Part shown: one piece after another, positions 27,824 to 36,235 of the stretch
Layout of the letters: each line of letters opens with the position of its first letter
How positions within the stretch are numbered: position 1 is the stretch's first letter
Source of the DNA: Flavobacteriales bacterium UBA3442
Lineage (GTDB): Bacteria > Bacteroidota > Bacteroidia > Flavobacteriales > Schleiferiaceae
Length of the DNA stretch: 42,920 nt
Assembly (NCBI GenBank): GCA_002378565.1
Contig: DFSH01000022.1
Location: 1-42,920 of the forward strand
Reading direction: 5' to 3'
The notes under the pieces: model-generated
Told to the model about the DNA's origin: nothing
Databases searched by the model: none
The model's input: only the letters and a program-made list of their open reading frames with translations
Program-made: the position numbers and the translations under genes

Positions 27824-28503
27824 GGCGTCAACTTGTAACCCACGCCCTTGATGGTGGTGATGAATGCTTGCCCAATTTTTCCTCTGATCCTTCGAATGTG
27901 GACGTCGATGGTCCGATCACCCACAATGACATCATCGCCCCAAACTTCCTGGAGAATGACCTCTCTGGTCAAAACACTGCCTGGCTTTGTGGCCAACAAA
28001 TACAACAGCTCAAATTCTTTGCGTGGCAATGCCAAGCTCTTGCCGTCCAAGGTGACGGTGAAGGTGTCTGGATCGACGCGAAGACCTGCCACCTCAATGG
28101 CTGAATACGCCTGCTTTGATTTATGGGCAGTTCTTCTCAACAGGGCTTTGACTCGACTGATGAGAACTTTTGGCTGGATGGGCTTGGTGATGTAGTCATC
28201 TGCCCCAGCCTCAAACCCCGCCAATTGTGAGTAATCCTCGCCTCGCGCACTCAAAAAGGCAATGGCCACGGATTGGCCGTCGCGACGAGCCCTGATGGCT
28301 TTGCATGCTTCTACCCCATCCATGTGAGGCATCATGACATCCATCAATACCAGTTGTGGTTGGTGTTTGATGAATTTCTTCAGACCGTCTGAACCATCCT
28401 CCGCCTCCACAACTCCGTAGCCTTCTTGCGCCAGATGGTAGTGGATCAGTTCCCTGATATCCGCATCATCATCCACCAATAAAATCAGAGCCTGCTTGTC
28501 CAT
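27820..28503 (-). CDS. PhoB-like winged-helix response regulator
   Basis: A 227-residue regulator. The receiver domain has LLVDDDADIREL and the phosphoacceptor aspartate in LVLMDVMMPHMDG. The C-terminal OmpR/PhoB DNA-binding domain includes LTREVILQEVWG and IDVHIRRIRGKIG with KGVGYKL. The frame extends to 28560, but ATG 28503 (MDKQALILLVDDD) is the normal start. TACTTTTA, one base off the -7 consensus, lies about 25-30 bases upstream. It pairs with the overlapping histidine kinase. Targets are unknown. Confidence 0.93.
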   Translation of the reverse strand: MDKQALILLVDDDADIRELIHYHLAQEGYGVVEAEDGSDGLKKFIKHQPQLVLMDVMMPHMDGVEACKAIRARRDGQSVAIAFLSARGEDYSQLAGFEAGADDYITKPIQPKVLISRVKALLRRTAHKSKQAYSAIEVAGLRVDPDTFTVTLDGKSLALPRKEFELLYLLATKPGSVLTREVILQEVWGDDVIVGDRTIDVHIRRIRGKIGQAFITTIKGVGYKLTP

Positions 28504-28607
28504 CAATTCACGATTCGTTGCAGTAAAAGTACGGCCATCAATGTCGGAACATGGCCACACATGCTTGCTGACCTTTTAAGCGGAGGTACATGGCATACCT
28601 TGCAGCC

Positions 28608-29885
28608 ATGAAAGCACAATCACGACTGTTCCTAGCCCTTTTAATCATTACATCCTTCCAATCATTTGCTACGGATACCGTGAGAGTTATGACTTACAAC
28701 CTGATGTACTACCGGAGTTCAACGAGTTTTTGTGATTACAACGTCAACCCACCAACTGTGAAAGATTCTGCCATGAAAGCCATTGTGGCTTATGCGCAAC
28801 CCGACATCATCCTTTGCCAGGAAATGAGCGGCCAGGACACCTTGGGTCATTCTGCCTTACTGAACAATGCCCTCAATGTCAACGGCGTGACGCGCTGGAC
28901 AAAAATCCCTTGGCAAAGCAACGGCAGCGGCATCGTGGGTGGCATTTTCTATGACAAGGAAAAATTCCAATACATGTCACATGGCATCATCAAAAAAGGC
29001 AATGACGGCCTGAACTTGACCCGAGGCATCGACTGGGTACACCTTTACTACCGCGACTCTCTGCATGGCTATGGCAAAGACACCGTCTACCTGCGGGTTT
29101 TCAACGCGCACCTGAAAGCGGGCAGTCAAACCAGTGATGAAAACCTTCGAAACAAAGCAGCCCAGGCGTTGATCACTTACATGTACCAAAACCCCAGTGG
29201 TGCACACAGGATTTTTGGTGGCGATTTCAACGTCAAAACCAGCCAGGAGCCTTGCTATCAAACCCTTGTCAACCCCGCAAACACATCCCTGCGATTCAAT
29301 GACCCCATCAACAAGCCAGGCAATTGGAACAACGTCTACGCGCATCGCTATGTTCACACCCAAAGCACCCGAGACATTCAGACCAATGGTGGTTGTTTTT
29401 CCGGTGGTGGGCTCGATGACCGATTGGACCAAATCTTGGTCTCAGATGCATTGACTTCCGGACAAGCAGCGTTCACGGTGTTGCCTAGCACCTACCGAGT
29501 GATTGGCAATGATGGGCAACATTTTGATGACGCCATCAACGCCAATGGCAACAGCTCCGTGCCTGCCAATGTGCTGAATGCCCTTTACAACCTGTCAGAC
29601 CACCTACCTGTGGTCGTTGACATTGCCGTGGAAAGCCCCAACGTGTCATTGGTTGACCTGAAGCAATGGCATTGCCAAATTCTTGGCTCCTTGACACAAG
29701 GGTTTCGGATTCAATGGAACAAAGACATGAGCGGAACCACATACCAGCTCAGCAATGGCCTTGGTCAAGTTCTCGAACAAGGACAACTCAGCGGCAAGCA
29801 GTTGGATCTTCCAAGCCAACAAGGCTTAAGCTATCTCATCATGGCGCATCCCATTCATGGTCGCCATGTCATCAAATTGCTCTAA
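28608..29885 (+). CDS. Secreted endonuclease/exonuclease/phosphatase (EEP) family protein
   Basis: A 425-residue protein with a signal peptide (MKAQSRLFLALLIITSFQSFA). The EEP fold carries the metal site and catalytic motifs VMTYNLMYY, ILCQEM, IFGGDFNVK and LSDHLPVVVDI. The family includes DNases, phosphodiesterases and sphingomyelinases, so the substrate is open. The last 80 or so residues (YQLSNGLGQVLEQGQLS ... HVIKLL) resemble a T9SS sorting tail. The frame also opens at an ATG at 28590, behind a GGAGG only 3 bases away. The 28608 start is preferred for its signal peptide. A similar secreted gene follows 46 bp later. Confidence 0.85.
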   Translation: MKAQSRLFLALLIITSFQSFATDTVRVMTYNLMYYRSSTSFCDYNVNPPTVKDSAMKAIVAYAQPDIILCQEMSGQDTLGHSALLNNALNVNGVTRWTKIPWQSNGSGIVGGIFYDKEKFQYMSHGIIKKGNDGLNLTRGIDWVHLYYRDSLHGYGKDTVYLRVFNAHLKAGSQTSDENLRNKAAQALITYMYQNPSGAHRIFGGDFNVKTSQEPCYQTLVNPANTSLRFNDPINKPGNWNNVYAHRYVHTQSTRDIQTNGGCFSGGGLDDRLDQILVSDALTSGQAAFTVLPSTYRVIGNDGQHFDDAINANGNSSVPANVLNALYNLSDHLPVVVDIAVESPNVSLVDLKQWHCQILGSLTQGFRIQWNKDMSGTTYQLSNGLGQVLEQGQLSGKQLDLPSQQGLSYLIMAHPIHGRHVIKLL

Positions 29886-29931
29886 CTCTAACCAAACATT
29901 TGTACATTCACAGCATACAAACCACCACTAC

Positions 29932-31398
29932 ATGAAACATTTTACTAGCGCATTATTCCTTGTTGCATCTTTTGGCCTATTTGGTCAAAACTGCACCCAA
30001 CCATTCATCTCTGAATACCTTGAAGGCTCAAGCAACAACAAGGCCCTTGAAATCGTGAACCCAAGCAGTTCGCCATTGAACATGAGCATCTATTCGATCT
30101 CTTCATTCAACAACGGCAACACATCGCCAACCAACACTTTTCAGTTCCCTAACATCACCTTGCCTGCTAATGGCGTCTATGTGATCGCTAACGGAAATGC
30201 TGATCCCAGTATTTTAAGTGTGTCTGACACCACCTCAGGCGTCACCTGGTTCAATGGCGATGACGCCATTGTTCTGTTTAAAAACACGGACACCTTAGAC
30301 ATCATCGGCGTCGTTGGCACCGATCCTGGCACCAGCTGGGTGGTCGGTAGCGGCGCAACCAAGGAATTCACCTTGGTACGAAAGACCACTGTGCAAACAG
30401 GCCAGACCAACTGGGCAATAGGTGCAGGCGAATGGGATGTTAGCCCACAAAACACCTTCACTTACCTCGGCAGCCATAGTAGCGCTTGCGGCGGTAGCGG
30501 TGGCGGCGGTGGCGGCGGTGGCCCCACTTACTACCCAGCGCGCAGCATCAGTCAGATTCGCGGCATCAATGGCTCAGGCGTTGCAGACAGCTTGGGTTCG
30601 AAAGCAGCAATTTCCGGTGTGGTTTTCACGCCTGACTTCTTTGGATCTACTGGCTATCAGATTCACATTGACGATGGCACTGGTGGTATCATGATCTATT
30701 CAACGAATGATGTTGACAGCTACGCTTCCACCCAGGGTGATTCAATCCATGTTTTTGGTGAAGTTGCTCAATACAATGGCCTGCTTGAATTCGTTCCCGA
30801 TAGCATTTACCTCATTGCACAGGGTGCCACCCAGCCAACTGCCACCACCGTAACTGCATTGAATGAAAACACAGAATCGCAGCTGATCACATTGCAGTGC
30901 GTCACTTTGGTTGACCCCAATCAGTGGACACAAAGTGGATCAGGATTCAATGTGGAGCTCACCGACGGCACCAACAACTACTGGATGCGCATCGATGACG
31001 TTTGTGATTGGTACGCCTACGCTGCCCCTACCGGCTACCAAAACGTCACGGGTGTCGGCGGTCAATACGATCCCTCTTCTCCTTATGACAGTGGTTACCA
31101 AATATTTCCAAGAGATCTTGCAGACATTGTGGCTTGCACCATTGGTCTTGAAGAGCCAACCGATAGGGTTCTTGAAGCATACCCTAACCCTGCATCTAGC
31201 ATTTTAACCATCCAATTGCCTCAAGGCAGCTTGACCACCATTCAGTTGATCAATGCATTGGGTCAAGTGGTTGCGCGCACTGAAAGCCTCAAGGATCAAG
31301 TTACCATGAACGTTGAGGGCTTGAACAGTGGCCTCTACATTGTAAGGTTGACAACAGGCGACGACCAACGAAGCATGCGTGTTGTGATTCAGCATTGA
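29932..31398 (+). CDS. Secreted lamin-tail/OB-like protein with a T9SS sorting domain
   Basis: A 488-residue secreted protein. A signal peptide (ALFLVASFGLFGQ) is followed by a lamin-tail domain (FISEYLEGSSNNKALEIVNPS, ending near residue 180). A glycine-rich linker (CGGSGGGGGGGG, about residue 190) comes next, then a domain with OB/DUF5689-like character (SKAAISGVVFTPDFFGSTGY, ...IHVFGEVAQYNGLLEFVPDS). The C-terminus is a type A T9SS tail (LEAYPNPASSILTIQLPQG ... LNSGLYIVRLTTGD). Lamin-tail and OB modules are often found in secreted nucleases, but no nuclease motif is seen here. It may be a companion of the upstream EEP enzyme. That pairing is inference. Confidence 0.85.
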   Translation: MKHFTSALFLVASFGLFGQNCTQPFISEYLEGSSNNKALEIVNPSSSPLNMSIYSISSFNNGNTSPTNTFQFPNITLPANGVYVIANGNADPSILSVSDTTSGVTWFNGDDAIVLFKNTDTLDIIGVVGTDPGTSWVVGSGATKEFTLVRKTTVQTGQTNWAIGAGEWDVSPQNTFTYLGSHSSACGGSGGGGGGGGPTYYPARSISQIRGINGSGVADSLGSKAAISGVVFTPDFFGSTGYQIHIDDGTGGIMIYSTNDVDSYASTQGDSIHVFGEVAQYNGLLEFVPDSIYLIAQGATQPTATTVTALNENTESQLITLQCVTLVDPNQWTQSGSGFNVELTDGTNNYWMRIDDVCDWYAYAAPTGYQNVTGVGGQYDPSSPYDSGYQIFPRDLADIVACTIGLEEPTDRVLEAYPNPASSILTIQLPQGSLTTIQLINALGQVVARTESLKDQVTMNVEGLNSGLYIVRLTTGDDQRSMRVVIQH

Positions 31399-31419
31399 TA
31401 GAGTTCCTTATTAACATTG

Positions 31420-31450
31420 AAAAACCGGCCTTAACAGGCCGGTTTTTTTT
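31420..31450 (+). terminator. Rho-independent terminator after the lamin-tail gene
   Basis: The stem CCGGCC (31425-31430) pairs with GGCCGG (31437-31442) around a six-base loop, and eight T residues follow. An A-run ahead of the stem could extend the pairing with the T-run. It ends the secreted-protein operon and marks the last plus-strand transcript of the Bacteroidota part. Confidence 0.85.
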
Positions 31451-31482
31451 GTGCTCAAAAGCCTTCTTCAATTTCAAGGCAT

Positions 31483-31510
31483 AAAAAAACCGGCACGCAT
31501 AACGTGCCGG
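31483..31510 (-). terminator. Terminator behind tRNA-Gly (works on both strands)
   Basis: An 8-bp stem, CCGGCACG (31490-31497) with CGTGCCGG (31503-31510), around the loop CATAA. On the minus strand it is followed by seven T residues (A-run 31483-31489) and would end the tRNA-Gly transcript. The T-rich stretch after 31510 could also let it stop plus-strand readthrough. It fits the Bacteroidota end of the chimeric tRNA-Gly. Confidence 0.8.
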
Positions 31511-31520
31511 TAATTTTTTG

Positions 31521-31593
<73 letters not shown>

Positions 31594-31704
31594 TACATAT
31601 CACTTGTTGGAGGCGTGTGATTTGCCTTTGCTTATTTTAGGTTTACAGCTAGAAGATAGGGGTTTAAATCAAACATCTGACCTCTAACTGTAGTCCAAAA
31701 TAAG
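31594..31704 (-). other. Spacer between tRNA-Glu and tRNA-Gly
   Basis: These 111 bases hold no gene and no clear stem-loop. They would be the processed spacer of a Glu-Gly tRNA transcript read from the promoter upstream of tRNA-Glu. They belong to the gammaproteobacterial side. Confidence 0.5.
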
Positions 31705-31780
31705 TGGTATCCCGTAGGGGGTTCGAACCCCTGTTACCGCCGTGAAAGGGCAGTGTCCTGGACCACTAGACGAACGGGAC
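31705..31780 (-). tRNA. tRNA-Glu(TTC)
   Basis: A 76-base tRNA including an encoded CCA (TGG at 31705-31707 on the plus strand). The anticodon loop is CCCTTTCACGG with anticodon TTC. The acceptor GTCCCGT/ACGGGAT pairs throughout, with one G-T at the top. The T-loop TTCGAAC and D-arm are normal. The encoded CCA and the overall sequence are gammaproteobacterial. A strong sigma-70 promoter lies upstream, and the transcript probably continued into a native tRNA-Gly. Confidence 0.95.
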
Positions 31781-31828
31781 ACATTCGCGCTTGATCTGAC
31801 CTTTTGGTCGTACCAAACTGGAGTGCGC

Positions 31829-31857
31829 ATATTAGTGATTGAGCCGTTTTCTGTCAA
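31829..31857 (-). promoter_or_regulatory. Sigma-70 promoter for tRNA-Glu
   Basis: On the minus strand this reads TTGACA (31857-31852), a 17-base spacer, then TAATAT (31834-31829), followed by a GC-rich discriminator (GCGCAC). The expected start of transcription is near 31822, about 40 bases before the tRNA. The perfect -35 box and spacing, with the GC-rich discriminator typical of stringently controlled stable-RNA promoters, are proteobacterial and unlike the promoter elements left of 31,500. Confidence 0.85.
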
Positions 31858-31993
31858 GCACTAATGTAAAAATTATTGGGTTTATTTCAACCACTTAGTT
31901 ATTTATTACAAGGGACCACTATATTCGTAAATTATTTGAGTTTAAGCACCCTCTCAGCCACAATAGCGCTACTTAATTTTTTGGTTTTTTAAT

Positions 31994-32671
31994 ATGGCCT
32001 TTACACTTTACGGTGCGCCACTTTCGCCTTTTGTACGCAAGGTGATGTACTTGCTGAACCTCTCTAACACTAAATATAAACTAAAAGTTGTAGTGCCTGG
32101 CTCTGTGCCCGATGATTTTGTCAACATTAGCCCTTTTAAAAGAATACCTGTGCTGCAGCAAGATGACTGGTTTCAGGCTGATTCTAGCATTATCTGTCAT
32201 TACCTTATCGAATCCTTGGGCCACGAGGCATTAACATCGCTTATTCCTTCCACAGCAAAACTTCGGGCTCAGATGCGCTGGCTAGAGAAGTTTGCTGATT
32301 ACGAACTTGCCCCAAGGCTCACTTTTACGGTTTTCAGACACCGCATTATTCTACCCGTGTCAGGCAAGACTGCTGATGAAGAACTTATTGGCAGAGCTCT
32401 AGAGCATGACATACCACCCCTATTGGATTACCTTACTAGCCAACTGGGCACACAAGACTACTTTGTTGGTCATTGTTGCTCTTTAGCTGATATTGCGATT
32501 ACCAGCCAGATGATTAATTTTATGCACGCTGGCGAAGCCATAAACCATAAAAAATGGCCCACTCTGGCGGCCTATTTTAAACGCATGTTAAGCCAATCTA
32601 TGTGGCACACTTTAGTTGAGCGAGAAAAGATGACGCTTGATAAAATTCGCCCAACACACTTAGTCCCTTGA
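31994..32671 (+). CDS. Glutathione S-transferase family protein
   Basis: A 225-residue cytosolic GST. The N-terminal thioredoxin-like domain has the active-site stretch GAPLSPFVRKVMYLL, where a serine stands at the usual catalytic position, and the cis-proline IPVLQQ followed by the glutathione-binding DSSI. The C-terminal helical domain spans residues of about 85-210 and has the ADIAITSQM motif. The substrate cannot be told. No Shine-Dalgarno is evident before the ATG. The stop TGA overlaps the TTG start of the next gene, so the two are translationally coupled. Confidence 0.9.
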   Translation: MAFTLYGAPLSPFVRKVMYLLNLSNTKYKLKVVVPGSVPDDFVNISPFKRIPVLQQDDWFQADSSIICHYLIESLGHEALTSLIPSTAKLRAQMRWLEKFADYELAPRLTFTVFRHRIILPVSGKTADEELIGRALEHDIPPLLDYLTSQLGTQDYFVGHCCSLADIAITSQMINFMHAGEAINHKKWPTLAAYFKRMLSQSMWHTLVEREKMTLDKIRPTHLVP

Positions 32672-33933
32672 CGCAGAAATTACGCGGTTACAGCTTGGCT
32701 TTGGGACTGCTTTTAAGCGTCTTATCCTTGGCCTTTCCAATGCTCTATCCCGTTGCCGGCCTATTGCTCTGGGGCTTTGCATTGGCGTCTTTTAGCCTGC
32801 TTGCTCAACGTTCTTTAATACAGTCCATGGTTTTGATCAGCATTGGGTTAACTGGTTTAGCCTACAGCCTCTTTGAGGGGGCTGCCGCGCCATTGTTTCA
32901 ACTAATTAATAGCAATACTAATCTGCTCGCTATGCTAGCCGCAGTGAGCTTTTTAAGCCTCATTGCCACACCCTCTAAGGAAAGTAAAAAAAGACAACCA
33001 CCCGCAGGCAGAAAAGGTCTTATTAGCACTTTGGCGTCGGGGCACTTTTTTAGCGCTATCATTAACATGTCTGCGCTATTAATTATTGCAGACAAACTCA
33101 GCGCCCGTCGTCAGGTAGATACACGCACTGCCAGTTTGCTCACTGTCAACTTCGCAGTCTGTGCACTTTGGTCACCATTTTTTGCGGCTATGGCATACAC
33201 CTTAAGCTTAGTGCCAAATATGGACATGTTGACGGTAATGAGCGTGGGCCTTCCCATGGGGCTGATTAGTTTAGTCATGCTTTATTGGTTGCATCAAGAG
33301 CCAGAAGTGAAGCTCACCGGATACCCTCTGAAAGGCCGAAGTCTAGTTCTTCCTGCGCTATTGGCGGTGGCTGTGATTATTGCTCATGAAATTTGGCCCA
33401 TGCTCGCTATCACTCAAATCATTGCCATCAGTGCACCCGTATTGGTGATCGTGGTATTGCTATATGAGGGTCGGGCTAACCAACTACACCTGCACATTTG
33501 CAACCGCTTAGCCAACATGCACAACGAAATGATGTTATTTTTAGCTGCTGGGGTTTTTGCTATTGGTTTAGGTGCCTTATTTAAGGTCATCCCACCATGG
33601 CTCCCCTTTAGTCATTATGAAGCGGTAGAAGCTTGTTTGACCCTCGGATTTTGCCTGCTAGTGGCTCGTTTGGGCATTCATTCCATTATGATCATGGCAG
33701 TTATAGCACCTTTATTACTAACCCTAGAGCCTGATCCCAACCTACTGGCCATGACCTTTTTATCAGCTTGGGGATTGGGCAGCGCAATTAATCCAGTTTC
33801 GGGTACACTGCTTGCTATGCAAGGTAATTACAATATTAAAGGTAGCCACATTGCACGCGCCAATAGCCTGCCGATCGCTCTACTTTATGGCATCAACTGT
33901 GCGGGGTTTTTTGTCTATTCGGCATTGGCCTAA
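32668..33933 (+). CDS. Multi-pass membrane protein, possible ion-transporter-superfamily permease
   Basis: A 421-residue integral membrane protein with about 10-12 hydrophobic helices. Features reminiscent of ArsB/CitM/NhaD-like transporters are the paired regions LASGHFFSAIINMSALLIIADKLSARR and AWGLGSAINPVSGTLLAMQGNYNIKGSHIARANS. These look like the two re-entrant substrate loops of that superfamily. The substrate is unknown. The start is TTG at 32668, overlapping the GST stop (TTGA). Coupling with a GST might point to export of a conjugate, but this is only a guess from position. Confidence 0.7.
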   Translation: MTQKLRGYSLALGLLLSVLSLAFPMLYPVAGLLLWGFALASFSLLAQRSLIQSMVLISIGLTGLAYSLFEGAAAPLFQLINSNTNLLAMLAAVSFLSLIATPSKESKKRQPPAGRKGLISTLASGHFFSAIINMSALLIIADKLSARRQVDTRTASLLTVNFAVCALWSPFFAAMAYTLSLVPNMDMLTVMSVGLPMGLISLVMLYWLHQEPEVKLTGYPLKGRSLVLPALLAVAVIIAHEIWPMLAITQIIAISAPVLVIVVLLYEGRANQLHLHICNRLANMHNEMMLFLAAGVFAIGLGALFKVIPPWLPFSHYEAVEACLTLGFCLLVARLGIHSIMIMAVIAPLLLTLEPDPNLLAMTFLSAWGLGSAINPVSGTLLAMQGNYNIKGSHIARANSLPIALLYGINCAGFFVYSALA

Positions 33934-34002
33934 TGCTGCTTTAAGCCCTAAAAACAACTTACATCGAAGCACTCTCTTGCCATTAAATTAGTCGTTTAAC
34001 CA

Positions 34003-34389
34003 CTAGGACCAAACCCAACGCAAAGGTTCGCCAAAGTCGTCATAAATCCACTTTTTGGTCGGCCGACGATTGGTTTTTATAGGGGTAGGCTTAGGTTGGC
34101 GACGTTCTTCTTTACGTTTTTCTATGGCCTCAACTTGAGAGGACAGCAAGGTGCGTGTTTGTGTCTGGCTTGCTATTGTTGGGCGCTGCTGATTAAAACA
34201 CCCGTTAACTAAGGCTGTTTCACCCTGCCCTACCTGCTCAACACTACCGCCGCGCGCTAAAAAATTCGCAACATCTTGGGCTAACTCTTGTTTAACCTGA
34301 TGCTTATTAGGTGGTAACCTAAGGCGTGATTTTGGACGGTTGGTCAATGTCATAGGGCGACGGCAAATAGAAACGTAATCGCCTATCAT
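34003..34389 (-). CDS. Small basic protein with a SutA-like motif
   Basis: A 128-residue, highly basic, proline- and glutamine-rich protein. The only recognisable part is VANFLARGGSVEQVGQGE near residue 40. It resembles the FLxRGGxVxxI element of SutA-type RNA-polymerase-binding regulators and related small gammaproteobacterial proteins. The C-terminal half is rich in lysine and arginine (EAIEKRKEERRQPKPTPI) and ends in a tryptophan-rich WIYDDFGEPLRWVW. A nucleic-acid or transcription role is possible. The gene converges with the permease gene and diverges from the dehydratase gene. Confidence 0.6.
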   Translation of the reverse strand: MIGDYVSICRRPMTLTNRPKSRLRLPPNKHQVKQELAQDVANFLARGGSVEQVGQGETALVNGCFNQQRPTIASQTQTRTLLSSQVEAIEKRKEERRQPKPTPIKTNRRPTKKWIYDDFGEPLRWVWS

Positions 34390-34485
34390 AACACAGGTTT
34401 TATTTTGAGGAACTTTAGCTGGCAGGAGAATGATTAGATGCTAGTATTTGTTGTTAAATAGCGAAAAAAATAGGCCCCATGCGTT

Positions 34486-35466
34486 ATGACTGAACTCGCA
34501 ATTAATTACCAAGACATTGTTGCTGCTAGCCTGCGCATTAGGGGCCATGCCGTTATTACCCCACTGCTTGAATCTCCAATGCTTAATGAGCAACTGGGGG
34601 GGCGAGTGTTATTTAAAGCTGAAAACTTACAGCGTACCGGCTCATTTAAATTTCGTGGTGCTTTTAATAAGCTCAGTAAACTTGCCCAAGCCCATCAACT
34701 GACAGGCGTTGTTGCTTATTCTTCAGGCAATCATGCACAGGGAGTGGCGGCCGCAGCGGCGCACTTTGGTGTGCCTGCTACCATTATTATGCCCGCTGAC
34801 GCACCACAGATTAAAATTGCAAATACCAAAATCCTCGGCGCTACGGTGGTGTTATATGACCGTCATAAGGAAAATCGTGAGGCGATTGGCCAGCGGCTGG
34901 CCCTTCAACATAACCTTACCCTTATTCCACCCTATAACGATGCAGATATCATTGCTGGCCAAGGCACTATTGGACTAGAAGCAGCAAATCAAATGTTGGC
35001 TTTAGGTTTGACACCAGATCAAGCCATTGGACCCATTGGCGGAGGGGGTTTAATTACAGGCAGCGCTACAGCACTCAAACAACACTTCCCCAACATCACT
35101 CTTTGGGGCGCAGAACCTGAGAGCTATGACGATGCTGCGCACTCAATCGCTGCTGGCTTGCGTTTGGCGAATAAAAACCCACCCTCTTCTATCTGTGATG
35201 CCATATTAACCCCCATGGTGGGTGAGTTAACTTTTCCCATTATGCAGCACTATTTGGCAGGCGCTAAAGTGGTGCAGGAGAAACACGTATTGGCAGCCAT
35301 GCTGGTGTGCATGCAGCAATTAAAAGTAGTGGTGGAACCCGGAGGCTGCGTTGGTTTAGCCGCTATTTTAAATCGCAGCTTAGCTGTGAAAGACAGAATT
35401 ACATTAGTGATTCTGTCTGGCGGCAACACAGACCCAGCGATGCTGAGTCTCGCATTGAATCAGTAG
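34486..35466 (+). CDS. PLP-dependent threonine/serine dehydratase, single catalytic domain
   Basis: A 326-residue fold-type II PLP enzyme. The Schiff-base lysine is in GSFKFRGAFNKL. AYSSGNHAQGVA carries the phosphate-binding asparagine, and the glycine-rich loop is IGGGGLITGSATA. The length and lack of a C-terminal ACT domain match catabolic or short threonine dehydratases (TdcB type) and serine racemases, so the reaction is threonine or serine deamination or racemisation. The two cannot be told apart from motifs. Its stop lies 3 bp from the convergent glycine-zipper gene. Confidence 0.9.
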   Translation: MTELAINYQDIVAASLRIRGHAVITPLLESPMLNEQLGGRVLFKAENLQRTGSFKFRGAFNKLSKLAQAHQLTGVVAYSSGNHAQGVAAAAAHFGVPATIIMPADAPQIKIANTKILGATVVLYDRHKENREAIGQRLALQHNLTLIPPYNDADIIAGQGTIGLEAANQMLALGLTPDQAIGPIGGGGLITGSATALKQHFPNITLWGAEPESYDDAAHSIAAGLRLANKNPPSSICDAILTPMVGELTFPIMQHYLAGAKVVQEKHVLAAMLVCMQQLKVVVEPGGCVGLAAILNRSLAVKDRITLVILSGGNTDPAMLSLALNQ

Positions 35467-35469
35467 TTA

Positions 35470-36045
35470 TTATTCAGCGGGGGTTATGTCAACATTAACA
35501 CTCAAAAACTCACCCTTAGTGTAGGGTATTGTCGTGGTCATTTGCCACACATTGCCCCCAAACTCAATGTAAGTTTTGTAACCCGTCACTTGGTTCACAC
35601 TGCGCTGCTGCATCACCACATCGCAAACTTCTTGTTGCCTCTGACCAGTAATTACCTGCTTACTGTTGCCGCTAAAGGAGCCTTTATTAGCAAGGTCTGC
35701 ACCAGCAATCGCGCCAAGCAAGGTGGCTGCATCTTTACCCTTGCCACCACCCACTGCATTACCCATTAAACCACCAAAAATGGCACCCGCCACAACATCA
35801 GCCGTGGAAGGTTGCTTGCCTCCTGATTGCTCACCATAGATAGGAATTTGTTCCACTCGACACGATTTAACAGGCACTTCCTGATACACCTGTGACACAA
35901 TGTCGTCTGATTTTTGTAATACTTTTACTAACATCGTTTGGGCGGAGGCACCACTTGCCAGCGCCAAGCCCGCAGTAGCTAAGGCAAAGTTTAGAGTCAC
36001 TTGCTTAGTGACCTTTTGCAGAGTCAATCGCGTCATTTTGTTCAT
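35470..36045 (-). CDS. Glycine-zipper 2TM domain protein (envelope)
   Basis: A 191-residue exported protein. The signal peptide (LNFALATAGLALASGASAQ) is long and has an extra N-terminal stretch, so a shorter start is possible. After two cysteines in the mature part (SCRVEQIP, later EVCDVV) comes a glycine zipper (ADVVAGAIFGGLMGNAVGGGKGKDAATLLGAIAGA), as in 17-kDa surface-antigen/SlyB-like proteins. These sit in the outer membrane or periplasm and stabilise the envelope. The exact role is unknown. Confidence 0.82.
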   Translation of the reverse strand: MNKMTRLTLQKVTKQVTLNFALATAGLALASGASAQTMLVKVLQKSDDIVSQVYQEVPVKSCRVEQIPIYGEQSGGKQPSTADVVAGAIFGGLMGNAVGGGKGKDAATLLGAIAGADLANKGSFSGNSKQVITGQRQQEVCDVVMQQRSVNQVTGYKTYIEFGGNVWQMTTTIPYTKGEFLSVNVDITPAE

Positions 36046-36235
36046 AGCATCTTCCTTAACAGTAATAAGATAATTCTACTATCTAGACTAGCACATTGAT
36101 AAATAATTCCCCTAGTCCGTGTCAAAATAAGTAAAGATTTTCTACTCTAAGCTTATTGAGCCGGCCCTAATGTATGATGTGGTCAAAATCAAATGTTACT
36201 CACCCGTCTCAATCGATCTTAAAGAGGTCTGCTAA

